NCBI RefSeq assembly: GCF_004341245.1
Contig: NZ_SLWY01000014.1
Coordinates: 1 to 64,000 of the forward strand
Direction: 5' to 3'
DNA length: 64,000 bases
Origin: Plasticicumulans lactativorans
GTDB lineage: Bacteria > Pseudomonadota > Gammaproteobacteria > Competibacterales > Competibacteraceae
Positions 33,245-41,347 of this stretch are shown piece by piece (positions within the stretch are counted from its first letter, which is position 1; each line of letters opens with the position of its first letter). Below the pieces are notes generated by a model. It was not told where the DNA came from and ran no database searches. It saw only the letters and a program-made list of their open reading frames with translations. A program made the position numbers and the translations under genes.

Positions 33245-33871
33245 ATGCCCTTCAGTTCGCGCAACGGCAAAGACTTCACCGTCGAGGTCGTCGAAACCCT
33301 GTACCGGCAGTGCGGCGAGCGCCTGGCGATCCTCGACCTCGGCGCCGGTTCCGGCACCTATCCGCGGCTGTTCGCGCAGAGTGCCCTGGTGCGCGCACGC
33401 TGCGAGTGGTGGGGGGTGGAGGTCTGGGAGCCCTACGTCGACCGCTTCGGGCTGCGTGCGCTGTACGACACGCTGCTCGTCGCCGACATCCGCGACCACG
33501 CCGGCGCGCTGGCGCCGCTGCCGCAGCGGCACTTCGACCTCGCCATCGTCGGCGACGTGCTCGAACACATCGAGGTCGCCGAGGCGACGGCGCTGTTCCG
33601 CTGGCTCGCCGGGTTCTGCGCGCACCTGCTGCTGTCGATCCCGATCAAGCACTACCCGCAGGGCGAGGTCGACGGCAACCCCTACGAGCGGCACGTGGTC
33701 GACGACTGGTCGCACGCCCGCGTGCTGGCCTGGCTCGACGGTGAGGTCCGCAGCGCCGGGGCGCCGTGCTGGAGCTGCGCCGACTGCCGCTGCTACCGCG
33801 ACGTCGGCGTGTACGTGCTGGCCAACGCCCGTGCCGCGCGGGCGGCGCTCAGTAGCAGCGCGTCTGCCTGA
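33245..33871 (+). CDS. Class I SAM-dependent methyltransferase
   Basis: A 208-residue protein with a Rossmann-type methyltransferase fold. Motif I is LAILDLGAGSGTYPRLFAQ; the acidic end of strand 2 is WWGVEVWEPYVDRF; and motif IV-like HFDLAIVGDVLEHIEVAEAT follows. The C-terminal part has a Cys cluster CWSCADCRCYRD not typical of the fold. Substrate unknown. Its 3' end overlaps the convergent nucleotidase gene by 23 bases. Confidence 0.82.
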   Translation: MPFSSRNGKDFTVEVVETLYRQCGERLAILDLGAGSGTYPRLFAQSALVRARCEWWGVEVWEPYVDRFGLRALYDTLLVADIRDHAGALAPLPQRHFDLAIVGDVLEHIEVAEATALFRWLAGFCAHLLLSIPIKHYPQGEVDGNPYERHVVDDWSHARVLAWLDGEVRSAGAPCWSCADCRCYRDVGVYVLANARAARAALSSSASA

Positions 33872-35435
33872 GCGCGCCGGTGTCGGTGGTGGCGCTCGGT
33901 GCGCCGCTGCCGCCCATCGCCTGCGGCAGTTGCTTGAGCTTCGCGATCAGCAGCGCCTTCAGTTCGAAGCGCGCGTCGCCGGCCGGGCGGATACGGTTGG
34001 CGGGGTCGGCGATGCCGAGTTCGGCGACGTCGCTGCCCCGCAGCAGGAAGTCGTTGAGCGCCACGCGGTAGTCGGCATCCGGGTCGAGCGCCTGGCCGCC
34101 GATCAGCCAGCGGCCGTCGTCGGCGCGGCTTACGCCGGCGCTCTGCAGGAAGCTGCCGTGGCCGCGGCGGCGCGGATTGCCGTCGAAGAGCTTCTGCAGC
34201 GTCGCGCCGGGCACCCACACCAGTTGCGCCTGACCGGGGTAGGGCAGCACGCGCAGCACGTCGTAGCCGCTGATCGCGCCGTCGAGGACGTCGTCGATGC
34301 GGATCGAGCCGCTGTTGAACAGCGCGAGTTGGGCGTCCGGGAAGCGCTCCAGCATCGCACCGGCGATCAGCTCGGTGAGGGCGGTCGGGCCGCTGCGCAC
34401 CGAGGCCTCGCGGCCGTCGAGGGGCGCCGCGGGCGTGGCGATGGTCGCGGCCGGGTCGATGCCCTGCGCGGCGAGCGCCGCGTGCGCCTGCGCGACGATG
34501 CCGTCGATCAGCGTGCGCACCGCGGCGTCCTCGGTGAGGTCGGCGGTGATGTCCTGCAGGCAGGAGTCGATGCGCAGGCGGCGCGTGGCCGGCGCGTAGG
34601 CGAGCCGGTGCACGTAGACGGTGCGGGCGTTGGCGTCGGCCTTGGCGATCGGGGTGAAGCGCGGGCCGCGCTGCAGGTAGATGTTCTCGTGCTCGTGGCC
34701 GCCAAGGATCAGGTCGATCGCCGGCACCTGCTGCGCGAGGCGGATGTCCTGTTCGAGCGGCAGGTGGGTGATGGCGATGACGATGTCGGCGCGCCCGGCG
34801 TCGCGCAGTTGCGTGGCGATGCGGCTGGCGGCGGCGACCGTGTCGGCGTCGATGCGGATGCCGGCCGGCGTGGGCGTCGGCAGCGTCAGGCCGAACAGGC
34901 CGACCCGCAGCATCGCGCCGCTGCCGTCGCCGATCTCGACGACCTTGCCGGGGACGACGCGCTGCGTGTACGGCGCGCGCGCCGGGAAGGTGATGTTGCC
35001 GGCGAGCCAGGTGAAGGCAGATTCGTCGAGGCGCGCGTCGAGATCGTCGGGCTTCAGGTCGAACTCGTGGTTGCCGAAGGTCATGAAGTCGAGCTTCAGC
35101 GCGTTCATCGCCGCGATCATCTGCCGACCGCGCAGGCGCCGGCCGTCGACCTCGGCCTCGCCGAGCGCCGACGGGCTCAGCAGGTCACCGGCGAGGACCG
35201 CGAACACGGGGTGCTTGCCGTCGCCCTGGCCGAGCGCCTTCAGCAGCGTGGCGACACGCGCGAGCCCGCCGCGCCCGGCGAGCGGCTGCAGTTCGTAGAC
35301 GTCGTTCATCTGCACCAGCGTCAGGCGCACCTCGCCGTCGGCGGCATCGGCGCCGGCGGGCGCGGACGGCAGCAGGGCGAACAGCGCAGCGAACAGCAGG
35401 GCGCGGCACGCGGCAGCGCGGAGTACGAAGATCAT
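33849..35435 (-). CDS. Exported 5'-nucleotidase / UshA-like metallophosphatase
   Basis: A 528-residue periplasmic protein with a signal peptide (about residues 1-29). The N-terminal metallophosphatase domain shows LVQMNDVYELQPL, VLAGDLLSPSAL, TFGNHEFDLKPDDLDARL, IAITHLPLEQD and LILGGHEHE, giving the dinuclear metal ligands. The C-terminal 5'-nucleotidase domain contains LALFNSGSIRIDD and SGYDVLRVLPYPGQ. It hydrolyses nucleotides outside the cytoplasm, probably for phosphate or nucleoside salvage. The chain ends in RQTRCY. Confidence 0.92.
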   Translation of the reverse strand: MIFVLRAAACRALLFAALFALLPSAPAGADAADGEVRLTLVQMNDVYELQPLAGRGGLARVATLLKALGQGDGKHPVFAVLAGDLLSPSALGEAEVDGRRLRGRQMIAAMNALKLDFMTFGNHEFDLKPDDLDARLDESAFTWLAGNITFPARAPYTQRVVPGKVVEIGDGSGAMLRVGLFGLTLPTPTPAGIRIDADTVAAASRIATQLRDAGRADIVIAITHLPLEQDIRLAQQVPAIDLILGGHEHENIYLQRGPRFTPIAKADANARTVYVHRLAYAPATRRLRIDSCLQDITADLTEDAAVRTLIDGIVAQAHAALAAQGIDPAATIATPAAPLDGREASVRSGPTALTELIAGAMLERFPDAQLALFNSGSIRIDDVLDGAISGYDVLRVLPYPGQAQLVWVPGATLQKLFDGNPRRRGHGSFLQSAGVSRADDGRWLIGGQALDPDADYRVALNDFLLRGSDVAELGIADPANRIRPAGDARFELKALLIAKLKQLPQAMGGSGAPSATTDTGALRQTRCY

Positions 35436-35716
35436 CGGCAGCCTCCGGTTCGGAGCGGGTGGTCACGCGGCGCGATGCGGGCGCCCGGCAGGACTGTAGT
35501 CGAGTGCGGACGGGGGCGACGGGGTTGGCGGCCCGGGCGGGCGAAGGGGGCGCTGAAGGGGCTCATGACCACGGGCCCTGGCGCGCGAGGCTACGCCGTC
35601 GCCGACACGGTTCGGCGCGGCAGAACGGGCGAGCGCCGGCAAATGCGGCCCGCATAACAATGTTCATGAGCGACTAAGGTGTTGAATGTCAATCATTTTG
35701 TGACGAATCGAGATAT

Positions 35717-35880
35717 GCGTTAGGCGGACGGATCACCGCACTATTTTTTATTACGGCGATCCGTCCGCCTAACGCAGGCGGGAGCTCGTGGGTGTGGCCT
35801 TGCCAAGTGACTGTGCGGCCGCTACTTTTCGGTAAATGTCCAGCGCCAGCGGGTGTGTTTAGGCGGCCGATAGGTCGTCT
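35717..35880 (+). other. Hairpin-bearing leader element, copy A
   Basis: GCGTTAGGCGGACGGATC (35717-35734) and its exact inverse (35758-35775) form an 18-bp stem around a loop containing ACTATTTTTTATT. The following bases share long blocks with a second copy at 42846: GGCCTTGCCAAG, CGCTACTTTTCG and CGATAGGTCGTCTACTT. The element ends about 30 bases before the TPR gene. The rest of the 35436-35909 gap shows no gene. The conserved block plus strong stem suggests a structured RNA or folded DNA site. Confidence 0.7.
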
Positions 35881-35909
35881 ACTTGTAGTTGGGCTTGGAG
35901 TAGACTGTT

Positions 35910-37340
35910 GTGAGTCAAATCGCTGTAATCATCGTTAAGCAATTGAATAGGTTGCCGAAGTCACTACTTCAGGTGGCGGCTGCTGTGATTGCTGTCGGTG
36001 TCTATGGTGCTGCGTTGTTGGCCTTGAAGTGGTGGGCATATCCTGGTTGGACTTGGCGTGGCTATCTGACAGACATCAAGGCCCTAGTCGGTCTGCTCCT
36101 ATTTGCCTCCCCCTTCTTATTCTGGCTGTGGCAACTCTATCGAGGTAGGTCAGCGGCAGAGTCCGCCACTGCTGCAGTTCGTAGCGGATTGCAATCTGCC
36201 AAGCTACCGCTCGTAGTCCTAGCCCTTTTCACACTCATGCTTGCTATCGCGACCGCGCTGTTCGTCATTGGTGAGCGTCCGGTCTCCCCCATACTCATAC
36301 AATACATCCAACACAGCAACTGGAAACATGCAAAAGAGCAACTGACGGTACTGTCGAAAGATCCGCTGAGGGCCGAGATCCTCGACACCTTTCGGATGTT
36401 CCTATCAGTGCATGAACTAGCCGAGCGAGACCGCCTGAAGGAGAGCGGCTCACTGCGCGAAGATCGTGACAAGATCAAGCAACTGTTGGATGCAGGGCAC
36501 GATTACTACTTATTTAATTCCCTTTCGTATGCCGAGCTGTCGAAGGCAATCCATTTCGTTGAAGATGCAAGCGGGAGTGAAAAGAGCCTAAACGAGGGGA
36601 TTAGACTTCTGCTCAACCGCATGATGGTAGTTCGCGAGCCCTTAAGCCGAGCAGTCCTTCTCGCTCGCATAGGCGAACTAGAGCTTGCTGCGAAGGAATA
36701 TGACCGTGCCCGGATGTTCTTCCAGATGGCCCTCGAGGTTGAAACACGACCAACCCCAATCGCTCGCCTACGAGCCAATCTCGGCAATACTTACGCCGCC
36801 TCGCAGGATTTCGGACAAGCGGCCAAGCTTTACGCTGATGCTGAGCAACATTACCCGGAAGGGCGTCGTGCGCTCTTTTATTCAAACTACGGGTACCTCC
36901 TTCTGCTTGCAAAAGATTTCCGTAACGCAAAGGCGAAAGTAGAACAAGCGCTTCGAGTGGACCCGACAGACTGGTACTCATACCTTAACCTTGGGTTGAT
37001 CAAGGAGGCCCTCGGAGCCTACGAGGACGCATTAGTAGATTTCCGGAAGGTAATCGAACGCTCTGAAAATCCGGACTCAAAACGCGAAGCACAGATATTT
37101 GCTGGCCGATGCCTCGAACTTTCGCAGGGTCCCTCCTCCGAGTATCTACCTCTTTACCTGCAAGCGGATGGAAGAAGTATAACGCCCCCTCAGATCGAGC
37201 GTTTGCAGAAAGATCAAATGGCACTGGCTGATTTGTACCGTACTATGGCCAAGCATCTTGAAGATACTAACACCCACGGCATCGAGGGATATATCAATTG
37301 GTTTCGTACACGCGCCAAACAGTTGGCAGGCACACAGTAG
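35910..37340 (+). CDS. Membrane protein with TPR repeats (integron cassette gene)
   Basis: A 476-residue protein with three hydrophobic segments in the first 130 residues (one is LLQVAAAVIAVGVYGAALLA; another is LPLVVLALFTLMLAIATALF) and a soluble C-terminal part with TPR-like helices: YDRARMFFQMALEVETRP, LRANLGNTYAASQDFGQAAK and WYSYLNLGLIKEALGAYEDA. The start is a GTG at 35910 preceded by TTGGAG. Base composition is far lower in G+C than in the genes to the left, and an attC site follows 11 bases after the stop, so this is most likely a mobile gene cassette. Function unknown. Confidence 0.75.
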   Translation: MSQIAVIIVKQLNRLPKSLLQVAAAVIAVGVYGAALLALKWWAYPGWTWRGYLTDIKALVGLLLFASPFLFWLWQLYRGRSAAESATAAVRSGLQSAKLPLVVLALFTLMLAIATALFVIGERPVSPILIQYIQHSNWKHAKEQLTVLSKDPLRAEILDTFRMFLSVHELAERDRLKESGSLREDRDKIKQLLDAGHDYYLFNSLSYAELSKAIHFVEDASGSEKSLNEGIRLLLNRMMVVREPLSRAVLLARIGELELAAKEYDRARMFFQMALEVETRPTPIARLRANLGNTYAASQDFGQAAKLYADAEQHYPEGRRALFYSNYGYLLLLAKDFRNAKAKVEQALRVDPTDWYSYLNLGLIKEALGAYEDALVDFRKVIERSENPDSKREAQIFAGRCLELSQGPSSEYLPLYLQADGRSITPPQIERLQKDQMALADLYRTMAKHLEDTNTHGIEGYINWFRTRAKQLAGTQ

Positions 37341-37351
37341 TTGGTATTGTG

Positions 37352-37439
37352 GCCCAACAACCGCCTGCAGCCGACGCCCTACAGCCTACGCTCCTACGTC
37401 GCTGCGGCTTCCGGGCGCGGCTGAGGCGCAGCGTTAGAC
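37352..37439 (+). other. Integron attC recombination site 1
   Basis: Core sites GCCCAAC (37352-37358, RYYYAAC) and GTTAGAC (37433-37439, GTTRRRY) bound 88 bases that fold back: CGCCTGCAGCC near the left pairs with GGCTGAGGCG near the right, leaving one unpaired G, the classical extrahelical base. This fits attC architecture and marks the 3' end of the TPR cassette. Confidence 0.85.
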
Positions 37440-37456
37440 CCACAAGGAGAGTTTCG

Positions 37457-38050
37457 ATGTCGCCCAAGAAAAAGAGCAAAAAGGATCCGCAGCCCTTTAT
37501 TCGCGCGGGAGCCGCCAAGCCGCACGCAGAGTTGGTCAATGACTTCGTCCACGTCTTTGTCGACGACCAAAACTTGTTCTGGGGCGTACTCAACTCTGGT
37601 CAGGGCGGCGGCTACCGCGTGGATTTTGGTCGCTTGCTAACGACAGCATCGAAGGATGCCAATGGCAAGACGCGGTACGTGAAGAGTGCCTACATAGCTG
37701 GTGTAATCCCGGACGATGACTCGTTTTGGAAGATTGCCGAGCACCAAGGCTTCATCGTCAGGCGCGGCTATCTCAGCAGCAGCGGAGGTCAAACGCGATC
37801 AAAGCAGGACGATGCGTACCTGATCACCGAGATCACATCCACGCTTTACGAGCAAAAAGGCCCTTCAACCATCGTGCTTGTAGCAGGAGACGCCGATTAC
37901 GTTCCTCCATTGATTCGTGCAAATGAGAAGGGCTGGCGCGTTGAAGTTGCGTTCATCGAGCGAGGCCTTTCGTCAGCCCTAGACCCAGTCAGTCACTTGT
38001 TTCGCACGGTGAACGTATCTTCCATTCAGTACCTACCCTCTGGCCGATAG
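37457..38050 (+). CDS. NYN-domain (LabA/DUF88-like) putative RNase, cassette gene
   Basis: A 197-residue protein with a PIN-like NYN fold: FVHVFVDDQNLFWGVL (first Asp/Asn site), RSKQDDAYLITEITSTLY, and IVLVAGDADYVPPLIRANEK (last acidic site), followed by GWRVEVAFIERGLSSAL. NYN proteins of this type cleave RNA in metal-dependent fashion or act as regulators. The N-terminal 20 residues are Lys-rich (PKKKSKKDPQ). It sits exactly between two attC sites with start at 37457 after AAGGAGAG, so it is a complete integron cassette of about 690 bp. Confidence 0.88.
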   Translation: MSPKKKSKKDPQPFIRAGAAKPHAELVNDFVHVFVDDQNLFWGVLNSGQGGGYRVDFGRLLTTASKDANGKTRYVKSAYIAGVIPDDDSFWKIAEHQGFIVRRGYLSSSGGQTRSKQDDAYLITEITSTLYEQKGPSTIVLVAGDADYVPPLIRANEKGWRVEVAFIERGLSSALDPVSHLFRTVNVSSIQYLPSGR

Positions 38051-38056
38051 AAGTGG

Positions 38057-38129
38057 GTCTAACTATTCACTCAAACGGACCGATCAATCGCTTCGCGATT
38101 GATGCGGCCGCTTAGTTCACGCGTTAGGC
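38057..38129 (+). other. Integron attC recombination site 2
   Basis: GTCTAAC (38057-38063) and GTTAGGC (38123-38129) bound 73 bases. The tip ATCAATCG-CTTCG-CGATTGAT is a perfect hairpin; the arms CTCAAACGGACCG and CGGCCGCTTAG pair imperfectly, as is usual in attC sites. It begins 6 bases after the NYN stop codon. Confidence 0.92.
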
Positions 38130-38148
38130 CCCACACCCACCCCCCGCT

Positions 38149-38952
38149 ATGCTCACCGCGCTGTACAACAAGGTCTCCCCAGCCTGCTGCTACGTCACAG
38201 TCTTTCTGGGCGACGAACGGATCAGCGAAGGTACCGGCTTCGCCTACACCAGCGACGGGGAAGTTCTCACCGCTGCACACGTCGTTACAGGCCGCTGGCC
38301 TATCAAGCACGAGGACTATCTAGATCCGAATCAACGAATCTTCTGCAAGTTCCCCGGTCTGCCAGTTGTCGAGTACCGAGTCTTCTTCTGCTGCATTGAG
38401 ATTGAAGTTCTTGGCTTTCTCGGCAGGGTCCAACTTGACATTGCTGTACTCCTACCAAAGCAACTGCACTCCGCCGCGGTGTCGCATCTACCAGCACTTG
38501 TTGAACCGCCAAAGTTGGGACAGAGGGTCTTCTTGGCTGGCTATTCCGAGGAACTGGAACTGCCGTTTAAGGTCGAGAAACTTCTCCCGCCTGATATGCG
38601 CGGAGTATCCGACTTCCTCGATGCCATGCACAAGGGCTACATGGCGGATATGACCGGGCCTCTGATCAAGCACGGGTACATTGGCAATCTACGGCGCGTT
38701 GTTGCTCAGAACACCCAACTCGGTGAGCAGGTCGAGTGCGATGTCATGTACATCGACAACTCCATGCATCCCGGTGCAAGTGGAGGACCGGTATTCGATG
38801 AAAGCGGCGACGCCGTTGGCATCATCTCACAGCGAGCAACCACGATTGTCGAGGCCGGCAAGGAAGGAAAGATCTCTGTTCCTTCCGGCTGCACTGTTGC
38901 CATTAGCCTGGCGCCACTACTGCATGTCGCGCGCAAAACTGGTGGGGCCTAA
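38149..38952 (+). CDS. Trypsin-like serine protease (cassette gene)
   Basis: A 267-residue protein with a chymotrypsin-fold catalytic triad in the right order: H44 in VLTAAHVV, D97 in VQLDIAVLL, and S211 in HPGASGGPVFDESG. There is no obvious signal peptide, so it may act in the cytoplasm. It starts 19 bases after attC site 2 and its stop codon lies inside a second-type core site GCCTAAC (38947-38953), as is common at the ends of cassettes. The N-terminal CCYVTVFLG is hydrophobic but short. Target unknown; a role in stress or defence is only a guess. Confidence 0.85.
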   Translation: MLTALYNKVSPACCYVTVFLGDERISEGTGFAYTSDGEVLTAAHVVTGRWPIKHEDYLDPNQRIFCKFPGLPVVEYRVFFCCIEIEVLGFLGRVQLDIAVLLPKQLHSAAVSHLPALVEPPKLGQRVFLAGYSEELELPFKVEKLLPPDMRGVSDFLDAMHKGYMADMTGPLIKHGYIGNLRRVVAQNTQLGEQVECDVMYIDNSMHPGASGGPVFDESGDAVGIISQRATTIVEAGKEGKISVPSGCTVAISLAPLLHVARKTGGA

Positions 38953-38953
38953 C
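38947..38953 (+). other. Half attC site (R'' core only)
   Basis: GCCTAAC overlaps the protease stop codon. No matching GTTRRRY core is found in the next 150 bases, so the array seems truncated here. The gap to 39156 has no gene I can recognise. Confidence 0.55.
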
Positions 38954-39156
38954 CCCTTATATGGACTCCCCTGTAAATCAAGACAGATCGTGTTTTTGAC
39001 TTTCCGGGGCGCATCACCTGCAGTCGTATATCCGGCATCTGTGGTGGGTTCTGAATGACCCGTGCCGACATGGAATCTGCCCGCGATGCACCAATCGTTA
39101 CAGGCGACTGCTGGAGAGCCGGAAGAGTTATCGGCGTTCTGAAGTGAGGTGTGAAA

Positions 39157-39360
39157 ATGATTAGGGTGGTATCGGTTGCAGCGATTGGTGATTATAGGCT
39201 GAAGGTAAAGCTGTCGAATAGGGCGGGCGGCGTTTTTGATGTCAAGCCTTATCTTGGAAAAGAAATATTTAAAGAGTTGAAAGATCCAGATTATTTTGGT
39301 TTTGTAAAAGTTGCGTTTGGTAGCGTTATGTGGCCACATGAGCAAGACTTCGTGGAGTAG
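39157..39360 (+). CDS. DUF2442 protein
   Basis: A 67-residue protein (or 69 from the GTG at 39151) with the DUF2442 core: YRLKVKLSNRAGGVFDVKPY, LGKEIFKELKDPDYFGFVKV and MWPHEQDFVE. It is very AT-rich for this genome. The stop codon TAG is contributed by the left arm of a 232-bp inverted repeat (GTGGAGTAG at 39352), so the natural C terminus may have been replaced when that repeat inserted. A decayed copy of the same gene lies at 42733. Confidence 0.78.
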   Translation: MIRVVSVAAIGDYRLKVKLSNRAGGVFDVKPYLGKEIFKELKDPDYFGFVKVAFGSVMWPHEQDFVE

Positions 39361-39583
39361 AGGCTGTTGGGCACCCACTCGCCATCCCTGTCGAGCATCC
39401 CGGCTTCGCGGGCGCCCATCCCGTGCCTCTACGGCGTGTCCAACGGCCCCGGTTCGCCCTGCGCATCGGGCCTGCTACGCCCGTCGAGACGCGCTGCGCA
39501 GACCCGACGCTCAAATGGCTTGACGCCATTCTCCCTGGCTACCGGGGGCTCCTCGGCTCGCGGGTCGCTCCATGCCTCCTCGA
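39352..39583 (+). repeat. 232-bp inverted repeat, left copy
   Basis: The 232 bases 39352-39583 appear reverse-complemented at 40171-40402, apparently base for base. They are GC-rich, unlike the gene before them. Open frames inside it are identical in both copies and look like frame shadows. The arms flank about 590 bases with transposase remnants. Confidence 0.88.
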
Positions 39584-39796
39584 GTGCTCACACTATTGAA
39601 AGTGAACTGCAGACAGAAGAGGCCAGATTTGCCTGATTGCTGATTGTGCTGGAGCGTTACGCGTCCAGTGAAGCAGGCTGTCAAGGAAATTCTGGTTTAT
39701 TCCAGGCAACGAAGCACGGCAGGTTGGACCGAATGAAATGAAGCCCAACGTTCACCGCGTGCACGCTGGGAAAGCGTAAACCGATGCACTACCGAA

Positions 39797-39960
39797 GTGC
39801 CCGAAGCGGAAACCATCCGCGACAGCCGCCAGAGCAAACGCGAAAGTGGTATCTGGCAGCGCCGTTACTGGGAATCCCACATCGGGACGACATGGTTCTG
39901 CGAGCGCAGTCCGACTACATTCATTCCAACCCAGTTTGTGTATCCACCGGAGGGGCGCGG
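39797..39960 (+). pseudogene. Fragment of a REP-associated tyrosine transposase (RAYT)
   Basis: Translation of this stretch gives ESGIWQRRYWESHI, the typical WQRRFWEH-like motif of RAYT/IS200-like transposases. After a one-base frameshift near 39880 it continues SDYIHSNPVC, corresponding to the conserved DYIHYNPV motif. The N-terminal catalytic half is missing. It is flanked by short palindromic GTTGGGC-type repeats (about 39719-39760 and 39960-39985), as expected for a RAYT with its REP sequences. Confidence 0.7.
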
Positions 39961-39972
39961 TAAACGTTGGGC

Positions 39973-40110
39973 TTTCGGGTAGTGCGGTTCGATCACGGCC
40001 AGCCGCGCGGCCCACGGCACGACCGCCTCCCTCTCAACGAGGAAACGCTCCCGGCGGGTCTGCTTCTTCTTCCCGTCGAAAACCAGCGAGGCGAAGGTTG
40101 TTTGCTTCAT
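39973..40110 (-). pseudogene. N-terminal fragment of an IS5-type transposase
   Basis: Starting at the ATG at 40110 on the minus strand, 46 codons read MKQTTFASLVFDGKKKQTRR and continue to PWAARLAVIEPHYPK, the usual beginning of IS5-family DDE transposases. The match stops abruptly where the RAYT remnant begins. No catalytic residues remain and no terminal inverted repeats of an intact element were found. Confidence 0.7.
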
Positions 40111-40170
40111 GGTGGCCTCACGGTCAATAACTTCAGGATTGTATAAACCCTGAATAAATCATAGTTTCCT

Positions 40171-40402
40171 TCGAGGAGGCATGGAGCGACCCGCGAGCCG
40201 AGGAGCCCCCGGTAGCCAGGGAGAATGGCGTCAAGCCATTTGAGCGTCGGGTCTGCGCAGCGCGTCTCGACGGGCGTAGCAGGCCCGATGCGCAGGGCGA
40301 ACCGGGGCCGTTGGACACGCCGTAGAGGCACGGGATGGGCGCCCGCGAAGCCGGGATGCTCGACAGGGATGGCGAGTGGGTGCCCAACAGCCTCTACTCC
40401 AC
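40171..40402 (-). repeat. 232-bp inverted repeat, right copy
   Basis: Reverse complement of 39352-39583. It ends 20 bases before the start codon of the Mrr-like gene, so this arm supplies part of that gene's upstream region. Confidence 0.88.
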
Positions 40403-40422
40403 AGAAACGGGAGACATTGGCG

Positions 40423-41322
40423 ATGGAGAATGTGCAGAGGACAATCATTGTGTCCTGCCCGTCTTGTGGACAGAAGAACCGCATCGCTGACCGGGCCGGG
40501 TTACCTTGTTGCGGAACCTGCCATTCACCTCTTCCACCCATTCCTCCCGTGAAACCAGCGCGGCCTGTATGGGCTTCCCCGTTGGCTTTTATGCGCTACA
40601 TTTGGCAGAAGCGCCGATTCCCGGCTCTATACGGGTACTGGCGGAGTTGGCGACAATACACCCGGGCAGAGCAGATGTATGTGGCTGCAGACCATCGGTT
40701 TAAACTGTCCGAAGAGGAACGGCAGCGTAGAGTGCAAGAAGAGTGTCGACGACAAGAAGAGGAACGGCAGCGTAAAGCGCAAGAAGAGCGTCGACGACAA
40801 GAAGAGAAGCGGCAGCGTAAAGCACAAGAAGAGCGCCGACGAGAAGAGGAGCGGTGTGCACGCGAAGACTGGATTGCCACGCACAAACGACTACAGTTCG
40901 ATCAACTGGACCGCCTCACCGGCCCAGAGTTTGAGCAGCGTTTGGCAATTCTCTTTCGTCATCAAGGATATTCTGTAAAGCTGACTAAAGGTTCAGGAGA
41001 TCAAGGAGCCGATTTGCTTCTGAGCAAGGGAAACATCCTCATTGCCGTGCAGGCGAAACGGTACACCGCGCGCGTCGGAAATCGTGCCATTCAGGAACTG
41101 CTTGGAGGTATGATATTTTATAAGTGTAACCGAGGGATGGTCGTGACAACGTCCGACTTTACCCGATCTGCAAAGGAATTGGCGGCGAAAGCCAGTGGTG
41201 TCGAACTCTGGGGGCGAAGCGAATTACGCGCTCACTTTATGAATGCGTTTCCATACGATCCGCCGGCATTTTCGTGGGACGCTTATCGGAAACTCAAGAA
41301 ATCTTTCTACAGCACCAGTTAA
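40423..41322 (+). CDS. Mrr-like restriction endonuclease-fold protein with zinc ribbon and coiled coil
   Basis: A 299-residue protein in three parts. Residues 10-40 form a zinc ribbon (CPSCGQ and CCGTCHSPL). Residues about 95-148 are a highly charged coiled coil built from 15-residue repeats (EEERQRKAQEERRRQ). The C-terminal part is a PD-(D/E)xK nuclease of the Mrr type: GPEFEQRLAILFRHQGYSVK, GDQGADLLLSKGN with the catalytic Asp, and IAVQAKRY with the QxK motif. Mrr-like enzymes act on DNA, often methylated. Start at the ATG 40423 after GGGAGA. No methyltransferase partner is adjacent. Confidence 0.85.
   Translation: MENVQRTIIVSCPSCGQKNRIADRAGLPCCGTCHSPLPPIPPVKPARPVWASPLAFMRYIWQKRRFPALYGYWRSWRQYTRAEQMYVAADHRFKLSEEERQRRVQEECRRQEEERQRKAQEERRRQEEKRQRKAQEERRREEERCAREDWIATHKRLQFDQLDRLTGPEFEQRLAILFRHQGYSVKLTKGSGDQGADLLLSKGNILIAVQAKRYTARVGNRAIQELLGGMIFYKCNRGMVVTTSDFTRSAKELAAKASGVELWGRSELRAHFMNAFPYDPPAFSWDAYRKLKKSFYSTS
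40711..40845 (+). repeat. 45-bp tandem repeat, three units, inside the Mrr-like gene
   Basis: Three 45-base units (40711, 40756, 40801) encode EEERQRRVQEECRRQ, EEERQRKAQEERRRQ and a close relative. The near-identity at DNA level suggests recent expansion; copy number changes would lengthen or shorten the coiled-coil linker in frame. Confidence 0.8.
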
Positions 41323-41347
41323 TCGATTCAAGCATAATCCCCGCAAC

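Noticed and set aside
35717-35775. Palindrome read as an attC site
   Set aside because: The core-like ends are in the reverse order (GTTAGGC first, GCCTAAC second) and the palindrome is perfect, without the extrahelical bases of attC. Treated as a separate structured element.
39367-39636. Small open frames inside the 232-bp inverted repeat
   Set aside because: The same peptide appears in both arms only because the DNA is duplicated; composition is Ser/Arg/Pro-rich and there is no ribosome site.
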